Shown: positions 21,750-33,743 of the stretch, piece by piece
Layout: each line of letters begins with the position of its first letter
Position numbering within the stretch: the first letter of the stretch is position 1
From: Anastrepha obliqua
Lineage: Eukaryota; Arthropoda; Insecta; Diptera; Tephritidae
Direction of reading: 5' to 3'
Length of the DNA: 64,000 nt
NCBI RefSeq assembly: GCF_027943255.1
Contig: NC_072896.1
Coordinates: 124,527,879 to 124,591,878 of the forward strand
Notes under the pieces: generated by a model
What the model saw: only the letters and a program-made list of their open reading frames with translations
What the model was told of the DNA's origin: nothing
Databases searched by the model: none
Program-made: the position numbers and the translations under genes

Positions 21750-23670
21750 GGCGGCCTCGGCCGCACTCATCCTCCGTCTCGCAGAAAGAGAAGAGGATAT
21801 AGTGCTCATCTAAGAACCATGGGTCATAAAAGATCAGGTTTGCGGTTTGAGCAATAAAGAATACAAATTGATCTATGTCACTGACAAAGGTAAACCCAGG
21901 TCGTGTATACTAGCAAAGAAATGTATTAATGTTTATTTACTAATACAACTTAGCGATGCGGATAACGTCATCATATCGGTGGAGTCCTGCGGAAGGACGA
22001 TATGGCTTGCCTCCTCATACATGGCACATGACGCGGAACAACCACCTCCATCACCGCTCATAAGAAGTGCAACTGAGCAAGCATCAAGATGCGGTACCCC
22101 ATTCATACTGGGAGCAGATGCAAACGCACATCATCATGTCTGGGGTAGTTCAGACACAAATGCACGCGGTGAGTACATTTTTGAATTCATTATGTGCAAC
22201 AATCTCTATATCAGCAATATAGGCAATACCCCTACCTTTGTAACTACTACAAGAAGGGAAGTTCTAGACATCACTTGTGTCAATGAACAAGGGGCGCAAA
22301 TCTTACAAGAATGGAGAGTGTCTAAAGACAACTCCTTCTCAGATCATAGGTACCTAATGTACAATATTTCATTACCAACTAAGAAGTGCAAGCCGGTCAT
22401 AAACCGCAGACGCACAAACTGGGGCGTGTTTGAAACCACACTGGCCAGCAAACTTTCTGGCGCGACATACCAAATTGACTCCGAGCTACAGCTCGACACA
22501 GCGGTTGACGAGATAACCTCAGCATTTCAACAAGCTGCGAAAGCAGCATGTCCTCAGAGAACAAGAAGAGGCAAACCGAAACCCCCTTGGTGGTCCACTG
22601 ACATAGCAGACCTTAGAAGGGAGTGTAGAACTATGTATAACGAAGCGAAGAGAACTAACTCGTGGGATAGATACAAAGAATGTCAACGTAGATTTAAGTA
22701 TGCCATAAGGGCAGCAAAAACAGCGTCTTGGAGAGATTTCTGTCAAAAGATAGAAAGTGTTTCGGAGACCAGCAGGCTCCGGAAAGTCCTATCAACGAGC
22801 CCAAGCGACCCTAGCTACCTCATAAAAGAGAACGGCAACTGGACAACTAGCAGTGCAGAAACACTAGAATTACTAATGCAGACACACTTTCCGGGTTGTC
22901 TCTGCAACAAAGACAGTAGAACTCAAACCACAGTTCACAACGGGAATCCCCCAACAGATTTCATAACGGAGGATAACATAAACTTTGCCATTGGCAGCTT
23001 CAGACCTTACAAATCGCCAGGTCCAGACGGAATCATCCCCGCTGATCTGCAACATACAAGAGATATGATCGCACCTATACTCGCCTTAATCTTCAAGGCG
23101 GCGATACAACTCAATTATATCCCCAAAAAATGGGCGGAAGTAAAAGTGGTATTCATTCCCAAGGGAGGGAAAACCACACACACGAAACCGAAGGACTCCA
23201 GGCCGATTAGCTTATCATCCTTTCTGTTAAAAGCCCTAGAGCGTTTACTAGATATGCATATCAAAGGAGAAATTGGCAATAAGCTATCACCGTCCCAACA
23301 CGCATACAGCAAAGGCAAATCAGTGGAAACAGCGCTCCACGCGCTAGTCGACACGATTGAGAACTCACTTCACTATAAGGAATACACCCTCGCTGCCTTT
23401 CTGGACATCGAGGGTGCCTTCAATAACATTCATCCGGAGGCTATTACAACTTCGCTAACGGAAATGGGTGTAAACAGGGCACTAGTCTCGTTTATAGAAC
23501 GAATGCTAACTGGGCGAACAATAATCGCAAAGTTGGGTGACACATCCGCCAAGAAATTCCCGATCAGGGGTACACCCCAAGGTGGGGTAATATCTCCACT
23601 TCTGTGGAACTTAACTGTCAATAATCTTCTTCAAGAACTTGAAAAAATGGGAGGGAAAATAATCTCATAA
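21750..23670 (+). pseudogene. LOA-like ORF2, endonuclease and reverse transcriptase part
   Basis: The AP-type endonuclease, which nicks target DNA, starts near 21750. A TAA at 21811-21813 replaces the codon before EPW in the LIQEPW motif. Then follow GADANAHHHVWGS (about 22110-22150) and FSDHRYLMY (22338-22364), metal-binding and catalytic blocks. The reverse transcriptase has FRPYKSPGPDGI, KDSRPISLSSFLLKALERL, the FLDIEGAFNN catalytic block (about 23399) and GTPQGGVISPLLW (about 23569). Immediately after GGKIIS the frame meets TAA, and the next residues (QKAKYLGLILDRK) belong to a point some 70 codons further on in relatives. The YxDD box and thumb start are therefore deleted. Confidence 0.85.
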
Positions 23671-25077
23671 TCTCAAAAGGCGAAATATCTAGGACTTATA
23701 CTGGATAGAAAGCTAAATTTTGGGCTCACAGTCGCAGATAGAGTACGCAAATCCATGATGGCGTTGTACTCCTGCGGAAGGCTAATTGGGAAGAGATGGG
23801 GATTGGAACCCAGAATGGTACATTGGCTGTACACAGCAGTGGTTAGGCCTATTCTCTACTATGGCATTGTAATATGGTGGAATGCCCTTGAGAAGGGGGT
23901 GAACATCAAAAAACTTGACAAGGTTCAAAGACTAGCATCTGTTCTCATAACTGGCGCGATGTCAACCACACCATCGAAAGCATTATATGCGACATTAAAC
24001 TTCCTGCCAGTAGATTTGCAGGCAAAATATATCGCGCGCAGCACGGCAATAAGGCTGAACACTCTAAGCAAGTGGTCAAATAAGAGCTACGGTCACGGCA
24101 AAATCCTGGCTGGCACTTCGGAGATTCCCGGGTTGGTGGACTATGCACTCCCGCCCACACTTGCCATTACATCGTTCACGACCCTCCTACCCTCAAGGGA
24201 AGAGTGGGAACGGGACGATGTAAGACAGGGCGAGTCTATCCATGTATACACAGATGGCTCAAAGCTCGAGGGAAAGGTGGGCGGAGGTGTATACTCCGAG
24301 CATCTGGGGATCTCCTTCAGTTTTCGGCTCCCCGACTACTGTAGTGTCTTTCAGGCCGAACTGATGGCAATAACGAAAGCCGCGACACTGGTACAGTGTG
24401 ATGCGATATCTGGAAAGGACATCCACATTTTCACTGACAGCCAGGCGGCGATAAAATCCCTCACAAAACAGTCGACAACCTCCAAGGTAGCCATGAAATG
24501 CCGCACATCTCTTAACGAGATGGCTGAGTCATTTCGCCTAAGGATAATATGGGTTCCTGGCCATCGCGACATTGAGGGTAACTGTAGAGCCGATGAACTA
24601 GCGAGACTCGGCACCAAGTTGACCGATGAGTGCATAGACAACGACATAGGCATTCCCTTACAAACTTGTAAGCTACTTATCCTCGAAGGAATCGTAAGGA
24701 AAGCAAACGTGAGATGGCGCAATGAAGCCACCTGCAAAATCGCCCGTCAACTGTGGCCGACTCTTAGTGCTAAACGCACAGAATCTTTGCTAAGCCAAAA
24801 CAAACACAATCTTAGCACACTGATTTCAGTCATAACGGGACATTGCCTAATAGGTAGGCACGCCCAAAGGATGGGTGTGCAAACACACGACTTCTGTAGA
24901 AGTTGTCTCGATGAGGAAGAGGAGGAGACAATCTTGCACCTTCTGTGCCATTGTCCTGCTCTATCCAGACGGAGATTTGCTATTTTAGGCAAACAATTTT
25001 TTAACGAATTGGAAGATCTCAGTTCCACAGAAATAGGAGATCTTCTAAAATTTTTGAAAAGCGCACAATGGTTTTAG
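23671..25077 (+). pseudogene. LOA-like ORF2, thumb, RNase H and Cys/His tail
   Basis: Continues ORF2 after the deletion: KAKYLGLILDRKLNF, a helical thumb region (YTAVVRPILYYGIVIWWNAL), then the RNase H domain, which removes the RNA template. Its catalytic carboxylates are visible: YTDGSKLEGKVGGGVYS (first Asp), FQAELMAI (Glu), FTDSQAAIKSL (second Asp) and VPGHRDIEGNCRADELAR (His and last Asp). The tail holds HDFCRSCLDEEEEETILHLL and CHCPAL, a Cys/His motif common in LINE C-termini. The frame is open for 440 codons from 23755, so this half is undamaged. Confidence 0.88.
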
Positions 25078-25720
25078 GAGAAATAGGGAAAGCTCCCCCA
25101 CGCGGCATCACAATGGGCTATGAGCCTGAGTGTGTCCCATAAGACAACCGCTTCAACCTAACTTAACCTATCTAGGCCACTTATCTCCATTTGCTGTATT
25201 TGTTTTTTAAGCGTCTTTCGTTTCTTCTTTCTAATAAGTTGTTTTGCTATTTTTCTTTTCTGGTGGTACTCCATTCGGTTTTTTCCTCATCGAATCATTC
25301 GTCATTTATGCGGCTACGCTCTGTGGCCACGGCAGCAGCAGCACTTTCTTTAACAGAATCTTTAATTGTGGACGACGTGTCATCAATGCCAATTGAACGT
25401 TGGTGTTATTCCGCTGTAGTTCTTCCGCGACCATGTTCTGGTATCTCTCAACCAACTGTCGGTTGTCGAAGCCGTCTAAATTCATTTATTTGTCTTGTGA
25501 TTGTTACGCGATATAACATTCGATATTCGTTATCACAAAACACAAGCGACGAGTAGTTATCTGAGTCATAATTAGGGCCCCTCCGTGACCTTACATTTAT
25601 GATTGGTAGTTCTGTTTCCGGGCATTACAAAATACAACCTGATAATATTATCCCACTTCTGCACTAAACGAATTTCTAAAACTCCTTCGTAGATACAAAA
25701 TACGGAGGGATGAATTTGCG

Positions 25721-26689
25721 TTTCGAGCTTATCCACTGGTGCGTTAGCTCAATGGCATCGAGGGCAGCCGGCTATAGAGCAAATATGGCAGGGAGGCCTT
25801 AAAATGTTAACTCTCCATAGCTTTATGAAACGTTTGATTTGTAGATATTTGCAATTTAACATAATTAAACTTTCTTGAATTTTCCATTATCTCAAAAGTA
25901 ATTTTTCTCGTTACGGGAAATATCCCTAAATTGTATATGTGTATGAAGATATTCGCAGGTGTCGCACTTAGCTAATTCAAGCCCTTGTCATGGAGAGTGT
26001 CTAATAACCCTGTGAATATTGCCGCCAGCACCTTTGCTGCCTAACTGTCTCCAAATGCACAAATCACATGTTGCATAACATAAAGTAAACGCCAAGAGCT
26101 TGCCTGTGAATGCGTGCTTCCAAAGCATTTTTACTAAGAGACGGGGCAAGCCAATGCAATGCCATGCCGTTTGGTGGCCTGCCACTAAACTCGCTTTTAT
26201 TTTGATGAAGAATTTTATGACGAGTTGAAGATGCACTAAAATTTATCTAATTTTAGTAATAATCGTCGCCTTGCGAAAGAACAAAATGATTTCACACCGG
26301 CAATCGACGAGTCGTATATGTTCATATGTATGTGTGAATGTGCGCTTAGCTACGGGCGTTGGAAGTTGTGCGGTATTATTTGCAACAGCCGTTGTGGCAA
26401 CAGTTTGTCTGTCCTTGCGCTTCACAGGTTCTCATGTGAATTTGCCACACACCGCAACGCCTGAACTGGTCAGCGGCATTCAATTTAATTATAAAGTCGG
26501 TATTCTTGGCATTTCGCCGCCTAATGATCACCAATGATAACCACCGACAACTTAGAGAAGTAGGTGGGAACTTGAGCATGCGTGCATTTTCTGGTTTTGT
26601 TGCTATTTTTGTTTTCCGATTTTAAGTTACTGGCTTACGCCGGTTTTTGTTGAAATGCTGCGAAATTTATGAGAGAAATGTAATTTAAG
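25721..26689. other. Unique-looking non-coding DNA
   Basis: No family recognised. A GTTAGCTCAATGGC string near 25742 resembles a tRNA A box, but no B box or fold follows. Confidence 0.4.
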
Positions 26690-27660
26690 TTTATCGTACA
26701 TCAAATTGATTTATTAGTCCCACAGTGCAACACAAATATACAAACATCTTTATAAATAGGCTCTGCATTAAAAAAAAACAACTATTAGCAATAGAATCCG
26801 ATGTGTAGTTTGTGAAAATAATCTTTAATTGAACAATGAATTTGTCTTCTGTTTCGTCATACAATTTTGCACGCTTCTCCAAGTCATCAAATGTTATCTA
26901 TACCCTCTTCGGGAAAGTAGTTTAGAATGGTGGTCACTTCAACTTGAATCTCTCCAATCGATCTAAGATGCTTTCTTTCATCGCCAAATGCGGTTTCTGG
27001 AATAGATAATAGTCGTAGAGTAAATACGACGAATTGTGGAACGAAATAATTTGCCTGTTTGTAAGAAATTCATTCACTTTCAATTCATTAATAAAATTAA
27101 GCACTCTTTCGATCTTTTCTGGATATAACCCACTCTGTGGATGGCCTGGTATGTCATCGTCACTAGGCGTCTTTCTACTTGACTGAGATCGCTTCTGCCA
27201 CTTGTGAATGTGGTCCCGTATTAATCAGTCTTAAGCATATCAGCATCGATCCGTAAAAGATTCACCACGTTTAACACAAAATTCATTCGCAGCCATTGTT
27301 TGTACAGCCATCAGAGTCGTCCTCAATTTTTCCATTACTTCCTCTCGGCTATTAAAACGCCGAAGTGGTTCCTTGTATTGGCTTTTGACTCGCTCAAACA
27401 GAAACAAATCGCTGGTAGATGGTATTCGTTTCGTTCTTGGTCAAAAATTCATGGACAATAATGACACAGCGAGACGGTGGTTATTCTGATGGGAAATCCT
27501 CGAGTTGTTTCCCTACAAATCCTTTCGTTTTGGCGAATTGCTTCATGTAAACGTCTCACAACGCCCAAACAATAGCCCTTATTAACTGTCTGACCTTACC
27601 ATAGCACTCTCCTGCTGGAACCCAGCTATTTACACCCAATAACTCAACGAACGAAATCCT
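26690..27660 (-). pseudogene. Mariner transposase remnants, probably two decayed copies
   Basis: On the minus strand, 27620-27280 reads VNKGYCLGVVRRLHEAI, a second-Asp region reduced to VIIVHEFLTKNETNT, then LFERVKSQYKEPLRRFN and EEVMEKLRTTLMAVQ, the C-terminal half of an irritans/SETMAR-like mariner. Further on, 27230-26700 gives HNSSYLLYDYYLFQKPHLAM and FDDLEKRAKLYDETEDKFIV, again a mariner C-terminus. Two C-terminal patterns in succession suggest two copies. Stops and frame shifts are frequent and terminal repeats are not visible. Confidence 0.55.
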
Positions 27661-30255
27661 CTTCTCCGGCGACCTCTAGGGGTGCAAAAAGAAAAAAAAA
27701 TCCTCTGAGTCGCTGCTCAAATAGCTAAGAATGAATTGGCCGGTAGAGCAGATGATCGCTATGTAGGAGACAAGGTCAGATATGATGTCGAATGGAGGAA
27801 GCTTGTTGTGACCCTTTGTGCCCTCGCGCGACCATATGACACTTCTGTGACACGGAATACCAACAACACTATTTGGATAAGTATTTGGATTAGTCAACAT
27901 TCCTAGTAATGCAGAATTATTTAATTACATCTAGAAAATAATTCATTGCGATAAAGCATTTACTTGCTTTCTTTGATCTTTGCTCATAGCCAGGAATGTT
28001 TTGCACTTGAGACCTTAGAACACCGACACACCGAACACCGTCACACTTTAGCTCCTAGTACCACAGATTAATAGCAAAAATGTAAAAAACAGAGTAAATT
28101 GCTAATGAAACCACTTACAACAGTTTCTTAGCTCGTCCCTCGCACCCCGACACCGCAACGTTTATTGCCTTTGAGAAAACATACAAAAAAAGTAAAATAA
28201 AAACAAAGAACAGGAAAAGCCGTCAGCATATTCGCATGATCGTGCTGGCGTTTGCCAAACATAATTCCTTTGATCTTGCAGCGCGTTCGATCAAATCGAT
28301 CAAAAGCAATTTCTGTGGCCTCTTCTGCAACAAGCGGCATTCGAGTGCTCAAGTGTGGCAAAGCAGGAATACGCACACACACACACACACAAGTTTGAAT
28401 GTTGGCAAATACGCGTACATTTACACCAATTGCGCCGATCAATCGAGTGATCGAATCGACAACACCAACCAGCATCACCAAACAAATATTCAACGTACAC
28501 TGACAGGCGTTGCAAAGTGTCTTTGCCATTGTTGTTGTTATCGTAGTTGTTTAATTTTCTCATTGCCGGCTGCATGGCAAATTCTTAATAGTTGCAGAAT
28601 GGGCAGAATGGTTCCTCCGCTCTCGTTTGCCACTTTGCCATTTACCTACACACACATAGACAGTTCATCTGTGTACCACAACGCCGACTGAACACGTGAC
28701 GTTCGTGGCCCATCGCTCAACGCGTTTACACTTCTCGCTCTACTCGTTTATTCATGCACCCAGTATTTTTGTATTTATTCCCTTTTTCATTAATCCTTCG
28801 TGTTGCAGGCTCCCTGCAGACGTCGCTGCCACAAAGGCGGTACACACGGGCTGTGATGACTTTGGCTGCTGCTGTGTCGGCGGTTTTGCTATAATTAAGG
28901 ACCTGGGTGTAATTTGTACACCTATTTAGGATTGCGTTGATTACAGGTCGGCACTTTATTGCGCTTGACACCTAAAGGGTCTAGAGCGCGACACATCCCG
29001 CAACCCGCAATCCGCAGCCGGTACGCCATCGTCAACTCCAACACTTAAGTGAGATTGTGTACCAGCCTCTTTGCTGCTGTTGCTTGGCGGCTATTGTGGT
29101 TGGCAATCGACAATTGGTCTGTCATGGATCTGCAATGGATCTGGCTGGCGCTGCTCGGCTTCTAGTTCATTTGAGCGAGGGGTTGTGTGCCGCACGATGC
29201 GGTGAGCGAATGGGGCAGATCAGAAGTTCAGATTGGGCAGCCTCCGTGATATTATAAGCCAGCCAGCCAGTCAACCACAAAGCCAACTAGTCTGCCTGGT
29301 AACGTCTGCAACATTCCATACTTGCTTTCTGCCTGTTGGCTGGCTGGCTGACTGACTGCTTGACTGGACTCTTAGTAGTGGATGAATGAGTTAAGGGATC
29401 AGCATGGCGCGCGATCAACTGCTCAGCCATACAGTTGAAGTGGATTTATTAGCTGACGTGAGTATTTAGTGTTGACGGCAAAGAACAAAAGGATTTCCCT
29501 GCACTGGCTGCGATTGAGGTCGCTGATGCTGCCGTTGTGGTTAGCGAAGCCAGCAGCGACGTTCATCGGCGCTGGTTTACCGCCTGCGCGCTAAAGTGGT
29601 TGATTAGCGACCTAGCAGGAAGTTGGGGAAGTAGTTTGAAAATGAAAATATTATAATATTTGTTTTTTGGTGTTCTCTTTTTTGAATGATTGTATACTTC
29701 TTGCTTGGCTTCACAATGGAACGAGGCTAATTATGCCCCCCTTAAGTGTTTCTCTATTAAAGATGTTTTCAACTGCAGATTGGGTGTATCTTTCCTCTAT
29801 TTGATTGAATTAGTGCCTCAACATTTTGATTGTTTAATACTTCTTTTAGATTAATATTTGAGATAGAAGTGTCAGGTTGTAATTTGCTGGCCGCAGGTTT
29901 AAACACCTGCACCGGTGACTGAATTGCGTGGCAGCTGCAAAGTAAATTGTTTATCAGAAATCATGGTTTGTCTCACTTTTTCTTATTGGGAAATAAAACA
30001 GAATATCGATAGATTATACAGTGGAATTTTTGCGTAAAGGTGAGCTTTAACCAGACTCAATTTTCTACGTGCGTTTGTATGTATAAAAATCGCTGCATAT
30101 TCGCAATTATAGGTTAATAATATATATTTTTCATTAGAAATTTGCATTAGAAGAAACAAATGATTATAGGTATTATATGACAGAGTTAATAAATAATTCA
30201 GACACAGGGACACACTGACAAAAACCGGAAACTAATATTCTAAATAACTTATAAT
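27661..30255. other. Unique-looking non-coding DNA with a CA microsatellite
   Basis: Host-type sequence; (CA)9-10 at 28373-28391. GGCTGGCTGGCTGACTGACTG-type short repeats occur near 29338-29360. Open frames at 28128-28529 and 28236-28691 overlap on opposite strands and have no motifs; I take them as chance. Confidence 0.45.
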
Positions 30256-30700
30256 TCGAGGCTAGTTCGAAAAGTCTGCACAATTAAAAATTACTTTATT
30301 GTTTCTGATAAATTATTTTTATTTTTCGACATAGCTTTGTAGTTCATTTTTAGCCTTATACACTTCACCCAACGCTGTTCTGGTTGTTGATGCCTTCCGA
30401 ATAACAGAATTTTACCAAGTCTGAAAAATAACTATTCGTTTCTGCAACCAACTCCTCGATTGAATAAAATCTTTTTCACGCCAGCAAATTCTTCAAATTG
30501 TGGAGCAAGTAGTAGTCCAAGGGATCCGTGGGAGACGAGTCTATAGAATAGGCGGGATGTGAAACGATTTGGAACCCTATTTCCATTAATTTTGCGACCA
30601 CAACTGCTGAGGCGTGAGCTGGCGCGTTGTCGTGATGGAAAAAGATGGAAAACGAAACTCATTCGACTTCCTCGATTCAAACCAGTGCCAAACACATAGA
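30256..30700 (-). pseudogene. Mariner remnant, C-terminal half
   Basis: Minus-strand translation gives FHHDNAPAHASAVVVAKLME (second catalytic Asp), then VSHPAYSIDSS where relatives have the third Asp motif, then LDYYLLHNLKN in a shifted frame. The minus-strand product ends near 30310, and GAGGCTAGTTCGAAAAGTC at 30258-30276 has the look of a mariner terminal repeat. The first half of the transposase is missing; a different mariner follows at 30750. Confidence 0.65.
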
Positions 30701-30749
30701 AATTAACTCTTTGCGTGTGATCTTTCGAAAGAGTTGCTACTAATCAAAG

Positions 30750-31851
30750 ATAACCTCGATATGCCCCAACATTACCATCTCTCTGATTTTGCACGAGCTT
30801 TTCAAACGAACTTCGTATATTTATAAATAATTTATAACAAAATTTTACGTCGTACTGATAAAAATGACTCGGTATTACGAGTAATTGCGGCCTTCAGAGA
30901 AGAAATTATATTATGTGGATGCTTATTGGTTCCATGCTCAACTACATCTCATAGAAAGTAATATCGGGGATGAAGGTCCGGTTTGTTAGGGGCCGTAAGT
31001 TCCGTGTTATGTGATAATGGAAATTTTCCAAATTTTGTCGCCGTCGCTTTGTGTGAAGGAGCAGAGTCTTGCTGAGAGATGTATGGGCTGCCACCGCGTA
31101 CACCATAAATCCAGGGTTTTACTACTGCCTCTCGAACCTTGATATGTGCAGCAGAATTTACTCGAAATCCTTGACTAAAGAAGTGTAGATGCATGACATG
31201 TTCTTTGTTACTCACAACACCTAAAACCGTAACAGTCGATGGAAACTGTGCATCGTGTGCATGGCAACAGGAACCTCTGTGGGATCGGAACATAGCTCTC
31301 TGACATCTCTGGGGTTGATCTTTTCTCATTATTATTTCCTATGTTTCCATGGACGAACAAAGGGGCCAAGACTGGTTTTTTGGTCTTAGTTAAAATTTTA
31401 TTCGTCAGAAAAAAACTAAAACATCTTGGGCGTTTCAGAGTGTTTAGTTTGGCTTAGAAGACGTTTTGGTCAGATAACTCGCTATTCTCGTGTTTGCTCC
31501 GACATAAATTGCCTTCTGGATTTATACCAAAAATCTTCATGGACAACTCGACGTATAAGCCTCAGAAACATTAAGCTCCCTCGCAAGGGCTCTCATTGGT
31601 TTTGAAGTTCTTCGCCAATGATCGCTAACAATTTTTGAATAAATTTTTCAGATCGGAGAGCGTTACAACGTTTCGCGTCCTTTTTGGGTTTTAAAACAGA
31701 TTCTGCGGGAGCCACTTGATGCTTCCAATTCGCGGCGTACTTTATGAACGAACGAACAGGCGCTCTTCAAAAGCTTAGAGATTTCTAAATTGCACATTTA
31801 ACGACAAAATGACGATAGCTGCATGTCTCTTCATTTCTTGAGTTAAGTTGT
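30750..31851 (-). pseudogene. maT-like mariner transposase pseudogene
   Basis: Close to full length on the minus strand. It starts at 31851 with MENYNLTQEMKRHAAIVIL, continues with RALARELNVSEAYT (helix-turn-helix), then a decayed FFSDEKNF region (31400-31440), then an open stretch of 126 codons: VLGVVSNKEHVMHLHFFSQG, VKPWIYGVRGGSPYISQQDS (second catalytic Asp) and PSHKA. It ends with NKHPHNIISSLKAAI. The pattern VSNxGHVMPPHFF plus QQDSAPSHKA is typical of maT/DD37D-like elements. Several stops in the first half. Confidence 0.7.
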
Positions 31852-32621
31852 AGTTCTCCATGTCTTATCTGAAAAAGGGCTAAAAGAAAAATAATAATTT
31901 CGAGACCTCAAATACTGACCTAGACCTAGACGAACTACAGGCCTATTTCCAAACATTCAACGGTTTTAGAGCTCATTGCGTATATTATAAAAAAAATTAA
32001 CGCTGTAAAATCAGGTTTCGCAATGGATTTATGGGTGGTAGGTTAACCGTCACTAATCTTGCTGTTTTTTTTCAGATTTTTGTACGCCTTCAAGTTGATG
32101 CTGTTTATATGGATTTTTCCAAGGTTTTCGTTAAAGTTTGCCACTCAGCATTAATCTCAAAACTAATATGTTTTGGCTGATTTTCCTTAAATGAATAAAG
32201 CGGTACCACTTCAATAGTGAATGAGTAGTTATTGTCGATGATGTATCTCCTTATTCTTCCACTGCCTCTTCCGGTGTGCCTCAGGGCAAGCCTCTGGGCC
32301 CTTTGTTCTTTGTAATTTTTTTTAAATGACATATCTGAATGTTTCCATATCTCTGAGTTTCTTTTATACAATATACAGATGACTTATATTTTTTTAAAAC
32401 TGTGCTAAGTTCGTCTGAACCATACAATTTTTAATCAGACCTCAACAACCTCGTGACATAGAGTGATAGAAATCCACTTGAGTTAAATATTAAGAAATGT
32501 TCTCATGTGTTATTTTCTAAGTCAAAGCATTTAATCTTTATCTCATATTTTATAAAGCACTCGCGTCTTAATAAAATTACTGATTTATGAGTAATCCTTG
32601 ACTCCACTTTTCAGTTTGTTA

Positions 32622-32692
32622 TATATACCTACATATATATATATATTTGGCGCGTACACCCTGTTTGGGTGTTTGGCCGAACTCCTCCTCCA
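32622..32692 (-). mobile_element. SINE S1, 71-bp 3' stub with 9-bp TSD
   Basis: Only the last ~70 bp of S1 with its TA-type tail, in minus orientation, flanked by AGTTTGTTA at 32613-32621 and 32693-32701. Extreme 5' truncation with an intact target-site duplication shows target-primed insertion by a LINE machinery rather than breakage of an older copy. Confidence 0.85.
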
Positions 32693-33078
32693 AGTTTGTT
32701 AGTCATTTGAATTTTGTCATCGCCAAATAGTATTCTACACTTGCCTTCATTCGGCGGTTTGCTTCCGATTTTACGGATCCTTACACTTTGAAGTCACTAT
32801 ATAGTTCACTCGTACAATCCAAGCTGGAGTACGCCGTCTTTATTTGACGGCCATATCATCAGTGCCACATTAGCAGACTTGGATGCATCCAAAAGAAATT
32901 TCTTCGTTTTGCACTCAGATCTTCTAACTTCACTGATCCGATGTGTTCATAAAATGCAAGGAGCGCTATGGGACAGTTGACTCGCTTTCACTCCTAGAGC
33001 GTATTCTTTTCACATACCTCTCAAAAATCTTAGGAGTAATGATTTATTAGAATTTTTTACGCCTCGAAAGCACCTTTA

Positions 33079-33743
33079 TTTAGGGTACCTTTCTGGTCTA
33101 GAATTTCGAAAAAATCGATTTTTTTTTCATGTTATGATAGTTTATACTTTCAAAAATATACTTGCAAATTTTTATATTGAAATTCGTTGTAGTTTAGACG
33201 TTACACTCCTTTAAAACGTGACCGGTTTGGAGTACCATACCCAGGTATAAGCGCGTTAACCGTATTTTTTTTCGAAACTATTTTTTCCGAGTTGGCGTTG
33301 ATAATTTCTGAAAAAGTGCTTAACCGATTGATTTAAATTTTTAATATGTTATTGAGTAAACTTGTGGCTCTTGCTCTTTTTCTATTTTTTTAAGAAGGAG
33401 AACGTGAAAAGAAATCCTTTTTTTTGTTTTTCCAATGAACAGATAAAATAGTAAGAAACAATTTTTTTTGTAAATCTGCTACCCACCATAGCGGCATATC
33501 TCCTGATGAATAATCGACCGAATTTTTTTTTTCAGATCTACCTCAGCAGCGCAATCAGTTACGCCAGTGGCATGTGTCACGTCAGGGGAAGGAACTTTTT
33601 TATTATTGTCATTTAAAAAAATATTTTTTTTTTGTAAATAAAGAATTGATCTAATGAATAAAAATGATTTTCAATTGATACCGATTGTTTTTCTTCAATT
33701 TTCAACGCCTTCAATTTTCACGTCTCTAGACCAGAAAGTTGCC
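33079..33743. mobile_element. Non-autonomous DNA element with ~20-bp TIRs
   Basis: Left end GGGTACCTTTCTGGTCTAGA (from about 33083) and right end, reverse complemented, GGCAACTTTCTGGTCTAGA (to about 33740) are inverted repeats sharing CTTTCTGGTCTAGA. TTA, or TTAG, flanks both ends, which suits a PIF/Harbinger-type insertion, although the superfamily is uncertain. The interior is AT-rich with poly-T and has no coding signal. It splits the LINE around it. Confidence 0.68.

Larger units (their letters stand above)
20363..25172 (+). mobile_element. LOA-like non-LTR retrotransposon, nearly full length (4.8 kb)
   Basis: The largest and best preserved element. It encodes an ORF1 with a DUF4780-like domain and an ORF2 with endonuclease, reverse transcriptase, RNase H and a Cys/His tail, the order typical of LOA/I-group LINEs. 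ORF1 is already open at the left junction, so the copy is slightly 5'-truncated. It ends in CAACCTAACTTAACCTA, an AACCT-type tail shared by the other LOA copies of the window (35981, 48430, 51993, 59029). It is inserted in the minus-strand RTE-like LINE. The catalytic box of the reverse transcriptase is deleted, so it is not autonomous. No target-site duplication is evident. Confidence 0.85.
17280..25720 (-). mobile_element. RTE/CRE-like LINE, minus strand, broken in three pieces
   Basis: One original minus-strand LINE can be followed through three segments: 25720-25173, 20362-18990 and 17450-17280. The first holds the end of the endonuclease (NHKCKVTEGPNYDSD, the last catalytic SDH region with His changed) and a linker with INDE and KYSKW. 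The second holds FYSKMKHQKSEHIPRL, then PPTIDEISFAIKKQKLAK and palm remnants (NALFIDFLKAVGSIER, KQGDALY), then KTLVRPGTTHECKTW and GPVREENG. The third holds VVRFIKLQRIRWLRHV and a GKAKRPAAEARK-like basic end. The gaps are filled by a mariner (17451-18989) and a LOA-like LINE (20363-25172). Many stops; inactive. Confidence 0.75.

Noticed and set aside
25735..25800. tRNA-like A box GTTAGCTCAATGGC
   Set aside because: No B box and no cloverleaf follow.
28128..28691. Overlapping ORFs on both strands as a host gene
   Set aside because: They contain a CA microsatellite, show no motifs and cannot both be coding.
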